From the NCBI GenBank assembly GCA_045126515.1, contig JBGVOM010000010.1:1-41214 (forward strand): 41,214 bases of DNA, given 5' to 3'. The translations under genes and the position numbers were made by a program. The notes below the pieces were generated by a model. That model was given only the letters and a program-made list of their open reading frames with translations, had not been told where the DNA came from and searched no databases. The DNA is from RUG11237 sp045126515. Its GTDB lineage: Bacteria > Bacillota > Clostridia > Lachnospirales > Lachnospiraceae. Of this stretch, positions 7,347 to 16,272 are shown in pieces. Position 1 is the first letter of the stretch, and the number at the start of each line of letters is the position of its first letter.

Positions 7347-9731
7347 ATGGCAAAATTACTAGAAAACAAACATAAGTTAAGCGACAGAGTAAACGGTGTC
7401 ATAGGCGGAATAAAGACAAAAGGCACTGGAATTGCTGAAAAAATAAAAGATTATGGCGCAGAAAAACTGTATAGAATGGATTGCGGCAGTAAGAATCGAA
7501 AAAATCAGAAACTTTCCAGAAATAATATAGATTACGGGAAAGGAAAAAGTGTTGCAAATTTAAAAGAAAATACATGTACCGGATGCGGCGCATGTGTGTC
7601 TGCATGTCCTCATGATGCCATAGAAATCAAAGAAGACGGAGATGGATTCTGGATAGCAAAGGTAAATGATGAAAAATGTACGCAGTGTGGCAAGTGCAGT
7701 GAGATATGTCCTGCAATTCATTTTCGATGCTCCGGAGCCAGACATCCTAAATGCTATGCAGCTATGGCAGTGGATGAGATTAGAGAAAAAGGGTCTTCCG
7801 GTGGCGTTTTTGAAGTGCTTGCAAGGGAGATATTATCCACGGGAGGCTACGTGTGTGGCGCAGCAGCGAAAAGTCTTACCTGTGTAGAGCATGAGATTAT
7901 CGACAATTTGAAAGACATTGGAAGAATGCGTAAAGCTAAATATGTACAAAGTAGAGCCTATTTTATTTATCCGGAAGTGAAAAAGCTGTTAGATAACAAT
8001 AAAAAAGTTCTATTTTCCGGTACACCGTGTCAAGTGGCAGCATTAAAGAATTATTTAGGAAAAAGTTATGAAAATTTGTACACAGTAGATATAATGTGTA
8101 AAGGTGTACCATCCTTGAAAATCTTTCGAAGATATTTGTGGGAACTGGGAAAACAAATTGGAGATATACGACATGTGGATTTTCGAAGTAAATGGGTCTT
8201 TGGGTGGAAACCGGGCATGAAAGCTGACTGCAAAGATGGAACTGTTTTTGCAGAAAGTATGGAATATAATGTTTATCTCCAGGCTTATAATAACAGGCTT
8301 ATTACCCGCCCTTCCTGTGATGAATGTAAATACGCTACCCTTCCAAGACAGGGAGATATTTCACTGGGAGATTTCTGGAATATAGGAAGATATAAAGAAG
8401 AATTAGATGACAGCAAAGGAACATCCCTTTGTTTAGTGAATACAGCAAAGGGAAAGAGTTTGTACGCTGCTGTTGCAGATAAACTTCAAGTAAATAGGAA
8501 GGTTCCTCTGAGAGTAGCAAAAAAGTGTAATAGAGCAATCTATATGGGAGAAAAAGAAAACCCATTAAGAAAAAGGTTTTTTGAAATGATTCCCAACGCT
8601 TCTATGAAAAAAACAGTTGATTATACCTTAAATGACAAATACGATACGGCTTTGTTAGGTCTTTGGTATGGAAGAAATTATGGAAGCATGATGACGTATT
8701 ATGCATTGAATCGAATTCTGCAAAAAATGGGATTGTCGGTATTAATGATTGAGGATCCAAACATGCATTTTTATGAGAATGTAAATGGAAAAACTCATCC
8801 GAAAAAATTTGCTCAGAAATATTATCATATTAGCAAGCCTTATCCGGTAGAGGAACTTTATAAACTCAATGAAAAATGTGATGCATTTATTCTTGGTTCC
8901 GATCAGCTTTGGAATTATCATTTAAGCAAAAAGTATGACCAGATGTATTATCTGGATTTTGTTGCAGACCATAAGAAAAAGATTGCTTACGCAACTTCGT
9001 TTGGTGCGGCAAAATATAATGGTCCTAGTGGTGTGAAACACTTGATTAATACAAATTTAAAGAGATTTGATGCAATTTCTGTGCGTGAAGATTATGCAGT
9101 GGATATCTGCAGAGACACGTTTGGTATTGAAAGTGTTCAAGTGTTGGATCCTGTGTTTGTGTGTGAACAGCAGGAATATGAAAAAGTAATACAGGATGTG
9201 CAGCCACAGGAAAAAGAAAAGTTCATTTTTTCTTATATTTTGGACCCAACTCCAGAAAAAGGAAAAATGCTTGCAGATTTGTACAAAAAGTATCATACTA
9301 AGTTAGATGTTGTGCTGGATGAGCCGCCTTGGAATTACAAGATGAACCGGGAAAAATTTGAACTTCCAGATCAGCCGGGAATAGAATTCCGGAAAAATGT
9401 ACCGGTACAGGAATGGCTGTGGTTCTTTAAGAATGCAGAATACATTGTGACAGATTCTTTCCATGGCGCCTGCTTTTCCATTATATTTAAGAAAAAGTTT
9501 ATCGTAATTCGAAATAACAAACGAGGAGGTCTCCGATTTACTTCACTGTTAGGAGGTTTGGGCATCATGGACCGTCTGGTAGAGTCTGAAGAAGATGTAA
9601 TTACTACAGACAAGTTGCAGGAGCCTGTTGATTATGGAAAAGTATATGAGGTAATTAACAGAGATAAAGAAGAATCCTTGGAATGGTTAAGAAATGTATT
9701 GTTTTCCATAAAAACATTGAATAAGGGATAA
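7347..9731 (+). CDS. Fusion: FrhB-like iron-sulfur module + polysaccharide pyruvyl transferase domain
   Basis: A 794-residue two-part protein. The N-terminal part (about 1-425) repeats the FrhB-like architecture of 4280-5461: 4Fe-4S motifs at C77-C80-C83-C87 and C111-C114-C117-C121, then GSSGGVF, FSGTPCQVAALKNYLG, MCKGVPS, and CDECKYATLPRQGDISLGDF. The C-terminal part (about 430-790) is a polysaccharide pyruvyl transferase-like domain with GLWYGRNYGSMMTYYAL, FILGSDQLWN (about 510-520) and TDSFHGACFS (about 700-709). These families usually add ketal pyruvate from PEP, or a related group, to glycan sugars. The start is placed at the ATG 7347 because AGGAGGA lies directly before it. An in-frame upstream ATG at 7272 would overlap the previous gene by 67 bases and lacks a good ribosome binding site. 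The fusion implies the redox and transfer steps act on the same substrate (inference). Confidence 0.83.
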   Translation: MAKLLENKHKLSDRVNGVIGGIKTKGTGIAEKIKDYGAEKLYRMDCGSKNRKNQKLSRNNIDYGKGKSVANLKENTCTGCGACVSACPHDAIEIKEDGDGFWIAKVNDEKCTQCGKCSEICPAIHFRCSGARHPKCYAAMAVDEIREKGSSGGVFEVLAREILSTGGYVCGAAAKSLTCVEHEIIDNLKDIGRMRKAKYVQSRAYFIYPEVKKLLDNNKKVLFSGTPCQVAALKNYLGKSYENLYTVDIMCKGVPSLKIFRRYLWELGKQIGDIRHVDFRSKWVFGWKPGMKADCKDGTVFAESMEYNVYLQAYNNRLITRPSCDECKYATLPRQGDISLGDFWNIGRYKEELDDSKGTSLCLVNTAKGKSLYAAVADKLQVNRKVPLRVAKKCNRAIYMGEKENPLRKRFFEMIPNASMKKTVDYTLNDKYDTALLGLWYGRNYGSMMTYYALNRILQKMGLSVLMIEDPNMHFYENVNGKTHPKKFAQKYYHISKPYPVEELYKLNEKCDAFILGSDQLWNYHLSKKYDQMYYLDFVADHKKKIAYATSFGAAKYNGPSGVKHLINTNLKRFDAISVREDYAVDICRDTFGIESVQVLDPVFVCEQQEYEKVIQDVQPQEKEKFIFSYILDPTPEKGKMLADLYKKYHTKLDVVLDEPPWNYKMNREKFELPDQPGIEFRKNVPVQEWLWFFKNAEYIVTDSFHGACFSIIFKKKFIVIRNNKRGGLRFTSLLGGLGIMDRLVESEEDVITTDKLQEPVDYGKVYEVINRDKEESLEWLRNVLFSIKTLNKG

Positions 9732-9745
9732 AAATGCATTATAAT
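9717..9745 (+). promoter_or_regulatory. Predicted sigma-A promoter overlapping the end of the iron-sulfur/pyruvyltransferase gene
   Basis: TTGAAT at 9717-9722, a 17-base spacer, and a perfect TATAAT at 9740-9745. The -35 box lies in the last codons of the upstream gene, whose stop is at 9729-9731. Transcription would start near 9752 and give a leader of about 45 bases before the ATG at 9798. It would drive the GT-C gene, ugd and the glycosyltransferases behind them. Hexamers and spacing were read directly; activity is inferred. Confidence 0.7.
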
Positions 9746-9797
9746 GAAACTTGTGGTTTTTAACAAGGAAGTCTATTTTGCAATAGGAGAGTGAGAA

Positions 9798-11522
9798 ATG
9801 GAAGCAAATAGTAAGAAAGTAAGGTATGATATTCTGATACCAGTATCAGCATATCTTGTTATGGTACTATTTAAACTAGTATTTGTCATTGAAAACAGAA
9901 CAATACCGAATCTTTCTGATGAGTTTACTTATATAGAATACGCAAGGCAGTTGGCACAGCATGGTTCTTATTCCGGGGTGCAGTATCCATTGATGTATCC
10001 ATTACTTTTGTCACCGGCATTCTTATTTGGGGACAATTTTTATATTGTGATGAAAATCATTAATGTATTGTGGTCGTCATTGATTTCGGTGTTGGTATAT
10101 TTTATAGCCAGAAAGTTTGTAGGATATAAGGAAAGTGCCATATGTACAGCCTTTTCCATGGTATTGCCTTTTCAATATACATTTCCTATGATTATACTGA
10201 GTGAAAATGTATATTATCCATTATTATTACTGGTGGTTCTGATTCTGATATCAGATATAAAACATGAGTGGTTGGAAGTAGTTGGACTGGGGGCAATGCT
10301 TGGAATTATGTTTATGACACGTCATGTAACATTAGGTATGCTTCCGGTTTTCGGCATGGCATGGGTACTAAAAAAATTCAGCCAGAAAGCAAAATTTATC
10401 AAGATTTTTATTCAGGGATGTGTATTAGTACTGGCGTGTGTGATAGCGTATATGCCATGGTTTATGATGCAGTTGAATAACGGGTACAGAGTGAAAATGA
10501 TTATCGGATTTTCCATTGCTTCTAAAACAAATCCGGAGCAGCTTACCATGGATCGCCTTTTGATGGTGACAATATTCTATTTGAGCTATTTGGTAGTTAT
10601 CCTTGCACCGGTGCTGGGCATTATGATAAAATCTTTTTTTGCCATAGAGTGGAAGAATCTTTGGAGTCGATATAACAGACTTTGGTTTTTGATATGGGGA
10701 CTTTTAGCAATTAATCTTGTAGTAGTGGTAAGACATTCCTGGAGAGCGAATTATAATTATCCTGTTTTCGAACGCATTAAGGGAAGATATTTGTTATATT
10801 TTCCAATGTTGTTTGCCATTCTTGCGGTGGTTACGCTGTATCACAGACGTGTTGTGATTAAAAATAGAGCAGTGAATATTCTGCTAACCTATATTTTACC
10901 ATGTTTGGCAGTGATTGTTTCTTATGGAATCGTGGCAAAGGGATGGTTTTTTGATTTGGATTCTGAAACGTTTTTGGGCAGTATTGAAGCGATTGACGGA
11001 ATACGCGCAGTGCAGGCGGGATATAAATATGTGTTAATAGTTTTAATATTTTCTACAGTAGCTCAGGCTGTGTATGATTTTAGCGAAGTTTGCTCTAAAA
11101 AACTTAAATACGGAATTTTAGTTATTGGTACATGTATGGTAGTGGCAGAAAGTTCGGGAATAGTCGATGGCTGGAGAATTATCAAAGAAGTAAAAGAAGA
11201 AGAAGATACAGGGGTAGTTTTGTGTGGAACAAAATTAATGGAAGCGTTTGATAAAATGCCTTACGATGAGAATGGAAAATACTATGTATATGCAGATGCA
11301 ACGAATTTGTATCGCTTCTTGAATCAATATACAAGATATAAAACCAATGGAAAGGTTGTTTTTTCCAAAAATGTGGACAGCATGAACGGCGAAAATATAT
11401 ATGTATATACAAAAATGCCTGAAAAATATATAGATTGTTTTATTGAAAATATTGCACAATTTGAGTATCAGGAAGAAAAGTATTATTTGCTTTATATTAA
11501 AGGTGAAGGATTGAAAAAATAG
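9798..11522 (+). CDS. Polytopic membrane protein, GT-C glycosyltransferase-like
   Basis: A 574-residue integral membrane protein with roughly 10-12 hydrophobic segments and a soluble C-terminal tail of about 100 residues. After the first membrane helix, the loop NLSDEFTYIEYARQLAQHG carries D41-E42. An acidic pair here is typical of GT-C enzymes of the PMT/ArnT type that use polyprenyl-phosphate-linked donors. The following YPLMYPLLLSPAFLFG also fits that fold. The likely role is adding a sugar to a surface glycan on the outer leaflet. It is the first gene behind the predicted promoter at 9717-9745 and has an AGGAGAGTGAG ribosome binding site. It ends 28 bases before ugd. Donor and acceptor are unknown. 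Confidence 0.65.
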   Translation: MEANSKKVRYDILIPVSAYLVMVLFKLVFVIENRTIPNLSDEFTYIEYARQLAQHGSYSGVQYPLMYPLLLSPAFLFGDNFYIVMKIINVLWSSLISVLVYFIARKFVGYKESAICTAFSMVLPFQYTFPMIILSENVYYPLLLLVVLILISDIKHEWLEVVGLGAMLGIMFMTRHVTLGMLPVFGMAWVLKKFSQKAKFIKIFIQGCVLVLACVIAYMPWFMMQLNNGYRVKMIIGFSIASKTNPEQLTMDRLLMVTIFYLSYLVVILAPVLGIMIKSFFAIEWKNLWSRYNRLWFLIWGLLAINLVVVVRHSWRANYNYPVFERIKGRYLLYFPMLFAILAVVTLYHRRVVIKNRAVNILLTYILPCLAVIVSYGIVAKGWFFDLDSETFLGSIEAIDGIRAVQAGYKYVLIVLIFSTVAQAVYDFSEVCSKKLKYGILVIGTCMVVAESSGIVDGWRIIKEVKEEEDTGVVLCGTKLMEAFDKMPYDENGKYYVYADATNLYRFLNQYTRYKTNGKVVFSKNVDSMNGENIYVYTKMPEKYIDCFIENIAQFEYQEEKYYLLYIKGEGLKK

Positions 11523-11550
11523 AACATTAACATAATAGGAGGATAAAAAA

Positions 11551-12771
11551 ATGTTAAATAATAAGGAATACAAGATTGCAGTAGCAGGAACCGGATATGT
11601 TGGTCTTTCCAACGCTATCTTACTGGCACAGAACAACGAAGTGTTTGCGGTGGATATCGTACCGGAAAAAGTAGAGATGATTAATGATAAAAAATCTCCA
11701 ATTGTGGATAAGGAAATTGAAGATTATTTAGCAAATAAAGAATTAAAATTAACAGCTACCGTAAATGGAGAAGAAGCATATAAAAATGCAGATTTCGTAA
11801 TTATATCAACTCCAACAAACTATGATCCAAAGAAAAATTACTTTGATACATCTTCCGTAGAAGCAGTAATTGAGTTAGTAATGAAAGTAAATCCAAAGGC
11901 GATTATGGTAATCAAATCCACAATCCCTGTAGGATATACAAAATCAATCCGCGAAAAATACAACTGTGAAAATATTATCTTTTCACCGGAATTTTTACGA
12001 GAAGGACGTGCTTTGTACGACAATTTATATCCAAGCAGAATTATCGTGGGAGCTCCAACAACCGATGAAAGACTTTGCGAAGCAGCGAAAGTATTTGCAA
12101 ATCTTTTGGCTCAGGGAGCAATCAAGGAAGACATTCCAATGTTGTTTACTGATTTAACAGAAGCAGAAGCAGTAAAATTATTTGCAAACACATATCTTGC
12201 ACTTCGTGTATCTTTCTTTAACGAATTAGATACATATGCAGAAGTGAGAGGATTAAATACAAAGCAGATTATTGAAGGAATCGGTTTAGACCCACGTATC
12301 GGAACACATTACAATAACCCATCCTTTGGTTATGGTGGATACTGCCTTCCAAAGGATACCAAGCAGTTACTTGCAAATTATGATAATGTGCCAAATGAGA
12401 TTATTGGAGCAATTGTAGCAGCAAATACTACACGTAAAGACTTTATTGCAGAACAGATTTTAGCTCATGCAGGATTCCCAGAGAAGAAAAATGCCGTGGT
12501 AGGTATTTATCGTCTGACGATGAAGGCAAATTCAGATAACTTCCGCCAGTCTTCCATTCAGGGCGTTATGAAGCGTATTAAGGCAAAAGGTGTGGAAGTA
12601 GTAATTTATGAACCAACTTTAAAGGATGATACATTCTTTAACAGTAAAGTGATTTCTTCTATGGAAGAATTTAAGAAAATGAGCGATGTAATTGTTGCAA
12701 ACCGTTACAGTGAAGAATTAGAAGACGTATTAGAGAAAGTATACACAAGAGATTTGTATTTTAGAGATTAA
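11551..12771 (+). CDS. ugd: UDP-glucose 6-dehydrogenase
   Basis: Oxidises UDP-glucose to UDP-glucuronate with two NAD+, supplying an acidic nucleotide sugar for the polymer. The 406-residue protein has the Rossmann motif GTGYVGL (13-19) with the NAD-binding acid in FAVDI (32-36), the STIPVGYT segment, FSPEFLREG, and the catalytic Cys265 in GYGGYCLPKDTKQL. This matches the short single-chain form of the family (as in Klebsiella Ugd, about 390 residues). The ribosome binding site is a perfect AGGAGG eight bases before the ATG. Related UDP-ManNAc or GDP-mannose dehydrogenases share the fold, so substrate choice is not certain. The YGGYCLPKDTKQL form of the motif favours UDP-glucose. Confidence 0.85.
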   Translation: MLNNKEYKIAVAGTGYVGLSNAILLAQNNEVFAVDIVPEKVEMINDKKSPIVDKEIEDYLANKELKLTATVNGEEAYKNADFVIISTPTNYDPKKNYFDTSSVEAVIELVMKVNPKAIMVIKSTIPVGYTKSIREKYNCENIIFSPEFLREGRALYDNLYPSRIIVGAPTTDERLCEAAKVFANLLAQGAIKEDIPMLFTDLTEAEAVKLFANTYLALRVSFFNELDTYAEVRGLNTKQIIEGIGLDPRIGTHYNNPSFGYGGYCLPKDTKQLLANYDNVPNEIIGAIVAANTTRKDFIAEQILAHAGFPEKKNAVVGIYRLTMKANSDNFRQSSIQGVMKRIKAKGVEVVIYEPTLKDDTFFNSKVISSMEEFKKMSDVIVANRYSEELEDVLEKVYTRDLYFRD

Positions 12772-12787
12772 TTTGAGGTGACATAAG

Positions 12788-13915
12788 GTGAGCCAGAATA
12801 TAAAAGTATCGGTAATCATGCCAGTATATAATGTGGAAAGCTGTCTGTCAGAGTGTTTGGACACTCTGATGGACCAGTCTTTAAAAGAGATTGAAATCAT
12901 ATGCGTGGATGACGGATCCACCGATGGTTCTCTGGCAATTTTAGAGGAAAAGGCAAAGAAGGATAAAAGAATCCGTGTAATTACACAGGAAAACTCCGGA
13001 GCAGCGGCAGCACGTAACCGGGGCTTTACCTATGCAACAGGTGAATATGTTCTGTTTTTAGATTCCGATGACTTTTTCCATAAGGATATGTTAAAAAAAT
13101 CATATGAGTGTGCAAAAACTCAGAATACAGATATTGTAATCTTCCGGTGCAAAGAATATGATACTTTGAAACAGAATTATAATCCAATGGAATATTCCAT
13201 CAAAAAGGAAGAATTACCGGATAAAAATCCCTTTACCTTCCATGATATACCGGATTACATTTTTACTTTTGCTGTAGGCTGGGCATGGGATAAGTTATAT
13301 AAAAGACAGTTTGTGGTCGACAGCGGACTGAAATTTCAGGAACTTAGAACTTCCAATGACTTATATTTTGTGTTTTCCAGTTTAGTAAAAGCGAATGGAA
13401 TATATATTTTGGACGAGCATCTGATTTATCACCGGGTAAACAGGAGTACTTCCCTTTCAGTAACCAGAGAAAAGTCATGGGACTGCTTTTATAAGGCATT
13501 GACTGCATTGAAGGAAGAACTGGTAACCATGGGAGTGTATGAAGAAGTGGAGCGAGGCTTCTTAAACTGGGTTGTACACTTCGCATTCTGGAATTTAGAT
13601 ACCATTACCGGCAAAGCATATAAAAATGTCTATATGCTTATGAAGGAAAAACTATTTATAGAGCTTGGCATGGATAAGAAGCCGGAGGAATTTTATTTAA
13701 AGCCACGTTATTATGAGAGAATGCATGAAGTGTTAGATACAGATTTTGAAGACTTCCTGCTGTTTCATATGTTAGAATACCGGGCAAAGATGAAGGAATT
13801 AAAAGAAGTAAAAGAAGAGTTAAACTGGGTTAAGACCTCCACCACCTTCCGTGTGGGAAAGAAAATTATGAAAATACCGATTAAACTCAAGAAAATGATA
13901 AAAGGAGAAAGATAA
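12788..13915 (+). CDS. GT2 family glycosyltransferase with shared basic C-terminal tail
   Basis: Cytosolic GT-A enzyme of 375 residues. The N-terminal catalytic domain has VSVIMPVYNVESCLSECL, VDDGSTDGS, ENSGAAAARNRG, and the metal-binding LDSDD at 91-95. The C-terminal half includes WAWDKLYKR near 165. It ends with a short charged segment and the tail STTFRVGKKIMKIPIKLKK, which is also found in three neighbours. Such a tail could help the enzyme bind the membrane or a partner. The start is a GTG preceded by GAGGTG, 16 bases after ugd. The stop overlaps the next ATG (TAATG at 13913-13917), indicating translational coupling. Sugar and linkage are unknown. Confidence 0.85.
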   Translation: MSQNIKVSVIMPVYNVESCLSECLDTLMDQSLKEIEIICVDDGSTDGSLAILEEKAKKDKRIRVITQENSGAAAARNRGFTYATGEYVLFLDSDDFFHKDMLKKSYECAKTQNTDIVIFRCKEYDTLKQNYNPMEYSIKKEELPDKNPFTFHDIPDYIFTFAVGWAWDKLYKRQFVVDSGLKFQELRTSNDLYFVFSSLVKANGIYILDEHLIYHRVNRSTSLSVTREKSWDCFYKALTALKEELVTMGVYEEVERGFLNWVVHFAFWNLDTITGKAYKNVYMLMKEKLFIELGMDKKPEEFYLKPRYYERMHEVLDTDFEDFLLFHMLEYRAKMKELKEVKEELNWVKTSTTFRVGKKIMKIPIKLKKMIKGER

Positions 13916-15021
13916 TGCCGAAAGTATCCATATTAGTACCAACTTATAATGTTTCACAGTATTTAGATGAATGTATGCAAAGTCTGATTCGCCAGACCTT
14001 AAAGGATATCGAGATTATCTGTATCAATGATGGTTCAACAGATAATTCTTTGGAAATTCTAAAAGGTTATGCTGCTAAGGATAGCAGAATCAAGATTATT
14101 GATAAAGAAAATGGCGGTTATGGGATTGCCATGAATATGGGCTTAGATGCGGCAACCGGTGAATATGTGGGAATTTTAGAGCCGGATGATTATGTAAAGT
14201 TGAATATGTACGAAACTTTATATAATATTGCGAAAAAGGAAGATTTGGATTTTATTAAAGCAGACTTTTATCGTTTTGTCCATGATGAAACCGGAAGACT
14301 GATTCTTCATTATCATCAGTTATCCCAGAATCTGGATTTGTATAACAGAGTAATTAATCCATATGATGAACCGGAAGTATTCCGTTTGATTATGAATACA
14401 TGGAGCGGTATTTATAAAAGAAGTTTTCTGTTAGAAAACAATATCAGACATCATGAAACACCGGGTGCATCTTTTCAGGACAATGGTTTCTGGTTTAAGA
14501 CGTTCTGCTATGCAAAAAGAACATATTTTGTAAATAAGCCTTTCTATTTAAATAGAAGAGATAATCCAAATTCTTCTGTGCACAATAAGGAAAAAGTATT
14601 CTGCATGAATGAGGAGTATGCTTATATTCATAAATTTATGGAGGATAATCCAAAGTTCTTAGAGCGGTTTATGGATCAGTATTCCTTCCGAAGATATCAT
14701 AATTACATTAATTCCTATCACCGGGTAGGAGAAGAATACAAGGATATGTATTTAGAGCGTTTCCAGAAAGAATTTAAGGAAGCTTATGAATTAGGTGAAT
14801 TAAGACAGGAAAACTTTACAGAATATGAGTGGGAGGGGATTCAGGTATTGTTAGAAAACACTCTTGCATTTAAGTATTTTATGAAGTTTGATGAAAAAAG
14901 AGAACAGTATAATAAGATGAAAGCAAAATATGAGGATATTGCAGGCTCTACCAGCTATCGGTTAGGAAAGAGTATTATGGCAGTTCCTTGTAAGATTAAA
15001 GATGCCATAAAAACAAAATAG
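13915..15021 (+). CDS. GT2 family glycosyltransferase with shared basic C-terminal tail
   Basis: Cytosolic GT2 enzyme of 368 residues. The catalytic domain starts VSILVPTYNVSQYLDECM, with NDGSTDNS, ENGGYGIAMNMGLD, and the metal-site motif LEPDD at 88-92. The Glu in place of the first Asp is common in this subgroup. WSGIYKRSFL, DNGFWFKTF and YLNRRDNPNSS follow, as in WcaA/CapG-like enzymes. It ends with the tail STSYRLGKSIMAVPCKIKD seen in neighbouring GTs. The ATG overlaps the stop of the previous gene by one base, and the ribosome binding site AAAGGAGA lies within that gene. Probably adds one backbone sugar on the cytoplasmic face; specificity unknown. Confidence 0.85.
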   Translation: MPKVSILVPTYNVSQYLDECMQSLIRQTLKDIEIICINDGSTDNSLEILKGYAAKDSRIKIIDKENGGYGIAMNMGLDAATGEYVGILEPDDYVKLNMYETLYNIAKKEDLDFIKADFYRFVHDETGRLILHYHQLSQNLDLYNRVINPYDEPEVFRLIMNTWSGIYKRSFLLENNIRHHETPGASFQDNGFWFKTFCYAKRTYFVNKPFYLNRRDNPNSSVHNKEKVFCMNEEYAYIHKFMEDNPKFLERFMDQYSFRRYHNYINSYHRVGEEYKDMYLERFQKEFKEAYELGELRQENFTEYEWEGIQVLLENTLAFKYFMKFDEKREQYNKMKAKYEDIAGSTSYRLGKSIMAVPCKIKDAIKTK

Positions 15022-15058
15022 AGTAAATCCAAAACGGAAGCAAAAGAAGGGAAGCTAA

Positions 15059-16258
15059 ATGGGAGTTATAAATAAAATGAAACAGCTTTTACCGGCAACC
15101 AGACGCAGTATAGAGAATGTGGATGGAAAAATGAATGAAGTAGTTGCAAAGCTAAATAAAATGTCCAATGCTTTGGAAAAAATGGACAGGCAGATAACAG
15201 ATGTTGGCAAGGCACTCCAAACACTACAGAAAAATACAGAGAAAAATGAAGCGCAATGCAAAAATATAATGGCAACAGTAAATGCGTTGCAGGATAATAC
15301 GCTGCGAATCAGGGAAGAAATGCATAATTCCTTTGTTGCAGTAAAGGAAATGAAGGAAGAGGTACATGATAACAATAAGCGGTTGAAAAAAGCACATACC
15401 AGTCTTATACAGATGACAGAAACTATGGATACTGTAAAAAGCGTAGTGCAAAATGGAAGAATAGGTGTCTTTGATCATAAACGTCAGGAAAAGATTATTG
15501 TGTCCCTTACTTCTTATCCAAAAAGAATTTCTACCACAGCAACAGCGTTAGAAAGAATTTTTGCTCAGACTTTAAAGCCGGATAAAATAGTATTGTGGTT
15601 ATCGAAAGAAAACTTTCCTTTGCAGGAAGCAGAACTTCCGTTAGAACTTCTTCAGTTGAGAGAAAGAGGATTAGAAATCGAATGGTGTGACGGAGATATA
15701 AAATCCTATAAAAAATTAATTCCTGCATTGCAGAAGTATTCAAAAGATATTGTAATTACTGTTGATGATGATCTTGTATATGAATTGGATATGATAGAAA
15801 AGTTATATCATTCCTATCAAAAATATCCAAAAGCAATTTCAGCAATGAGGACTCATAAAATAGTTCTGGAAGAAAACGGTGAAGTTGCATTGTATTCTAA
15901 CTGGGTAAAAGACTGTTCTGAATACATATTAGAACCAAGAATGGAATTGTTTGCTACCACAGGCGCAGGAACTTTATTCCCTCCGTCTATATTGGATGCG
16001 AGGGGAATGGATGCGGAAATATTTATGAAAATTGCACCAACAGCAGATGATATGTGGGTGAAAGGAATTTCATTGCTTTCCCAAACACCAATTGTTCTTG
16101 CAAGAGAAAATAAGCCTCTTAGATATATTGACGGAACCCAGGAAGAAACCTTATGGGGAACAAATATGACACAAAATGATATTCAGTTGAAAAATATAGT
16201 AGAAAAATATGATATTCACATATCGGAAATAATAAAGAAAACCACAGAGAGTATGTAA
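15059..16258 (+). CDS. Putative GT-A glycosyltransferase with long N-terminal coiled coil
   Basis: A 399-residue protein in two parts. Residues 1-15 are a short amphipathic stretch (INKMKQLLPATRR). About 20-140 is a long, almost uninterrupted coiled coil, rich in Lys, Glu, Met and Asn with hydrophobic heptads. The C-terminal domain (about 145-399) begins IIVSLTSYPKRISTTATALE and has WLSKENFP, SYKKLIPAL, a metal-type VDDDLVYE with D236-D238, and TGAGTLFPP. This looks like the GT-A-fold glycosyltransferase family common in capsule clusters. The role is probably cytosolic sugar transfer, with the coiled coil giving oligomerisation or a ruler/scaffold function (inference). It lacks the basic C-terminal tail of its neighbours. 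The ribosome binding site AGAAGGGAAG precedes the ATG. Confidence 0.7.
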   Translation: MGVINKMKQLLPATRRSIENVDGKMNEVVAKLNKMSNALEKMDRQITDVGKALQTLQKNTEKNEAQCKNIMATVNALQDNTLRIREEMHNSFVAVKEMKEEVHDNNKRLKKAHTSLIQMTETMDTVKSVVQNGRIGVFDHKRQEKIIVSLTSYPKRISTTATALERIFAQTLKPDKIVLWLSKENFPLQEAELPLELLQLRERGLEIEWCDGDIKSYKKLIPALQKYSKDIVITVDDDLVYELDMIEKLYHSYQKYPKAISAMRTHKIVLEENGEVALYSNWVKDCSEYILEPRMELFATTGAGTLFPPSILDARGMDAEIFMKIAPTADDMWVKGISLLSQTPIVLARENKPLRYIDGTQEETLWGTNMTQNDIQLKNIVEKYDIHISEIIKKTTESM

Positions 16259-16272
16259 CAGGAGGTATCACC

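Noticed and set aside
4280..9731. Genuine F420-dependent hydrogenase or dehydrogenase
   Set aside because: Homology to FrhB is clear, but there are no hydrogenase subunits or F420 biosynthesis genes here, the context is entirely glycan synthesis, and F420 is not expected in this type of organism.
9750..9767. Small hairpin CTTGT...ACAAG after the stop of the iron-sulfur/pyruvyltransferase gene as a terminator
   Set aside because: The stem is only 5 base pairs, A+T-rich, and has no following T run. It also lies just downstream of a good promoter.
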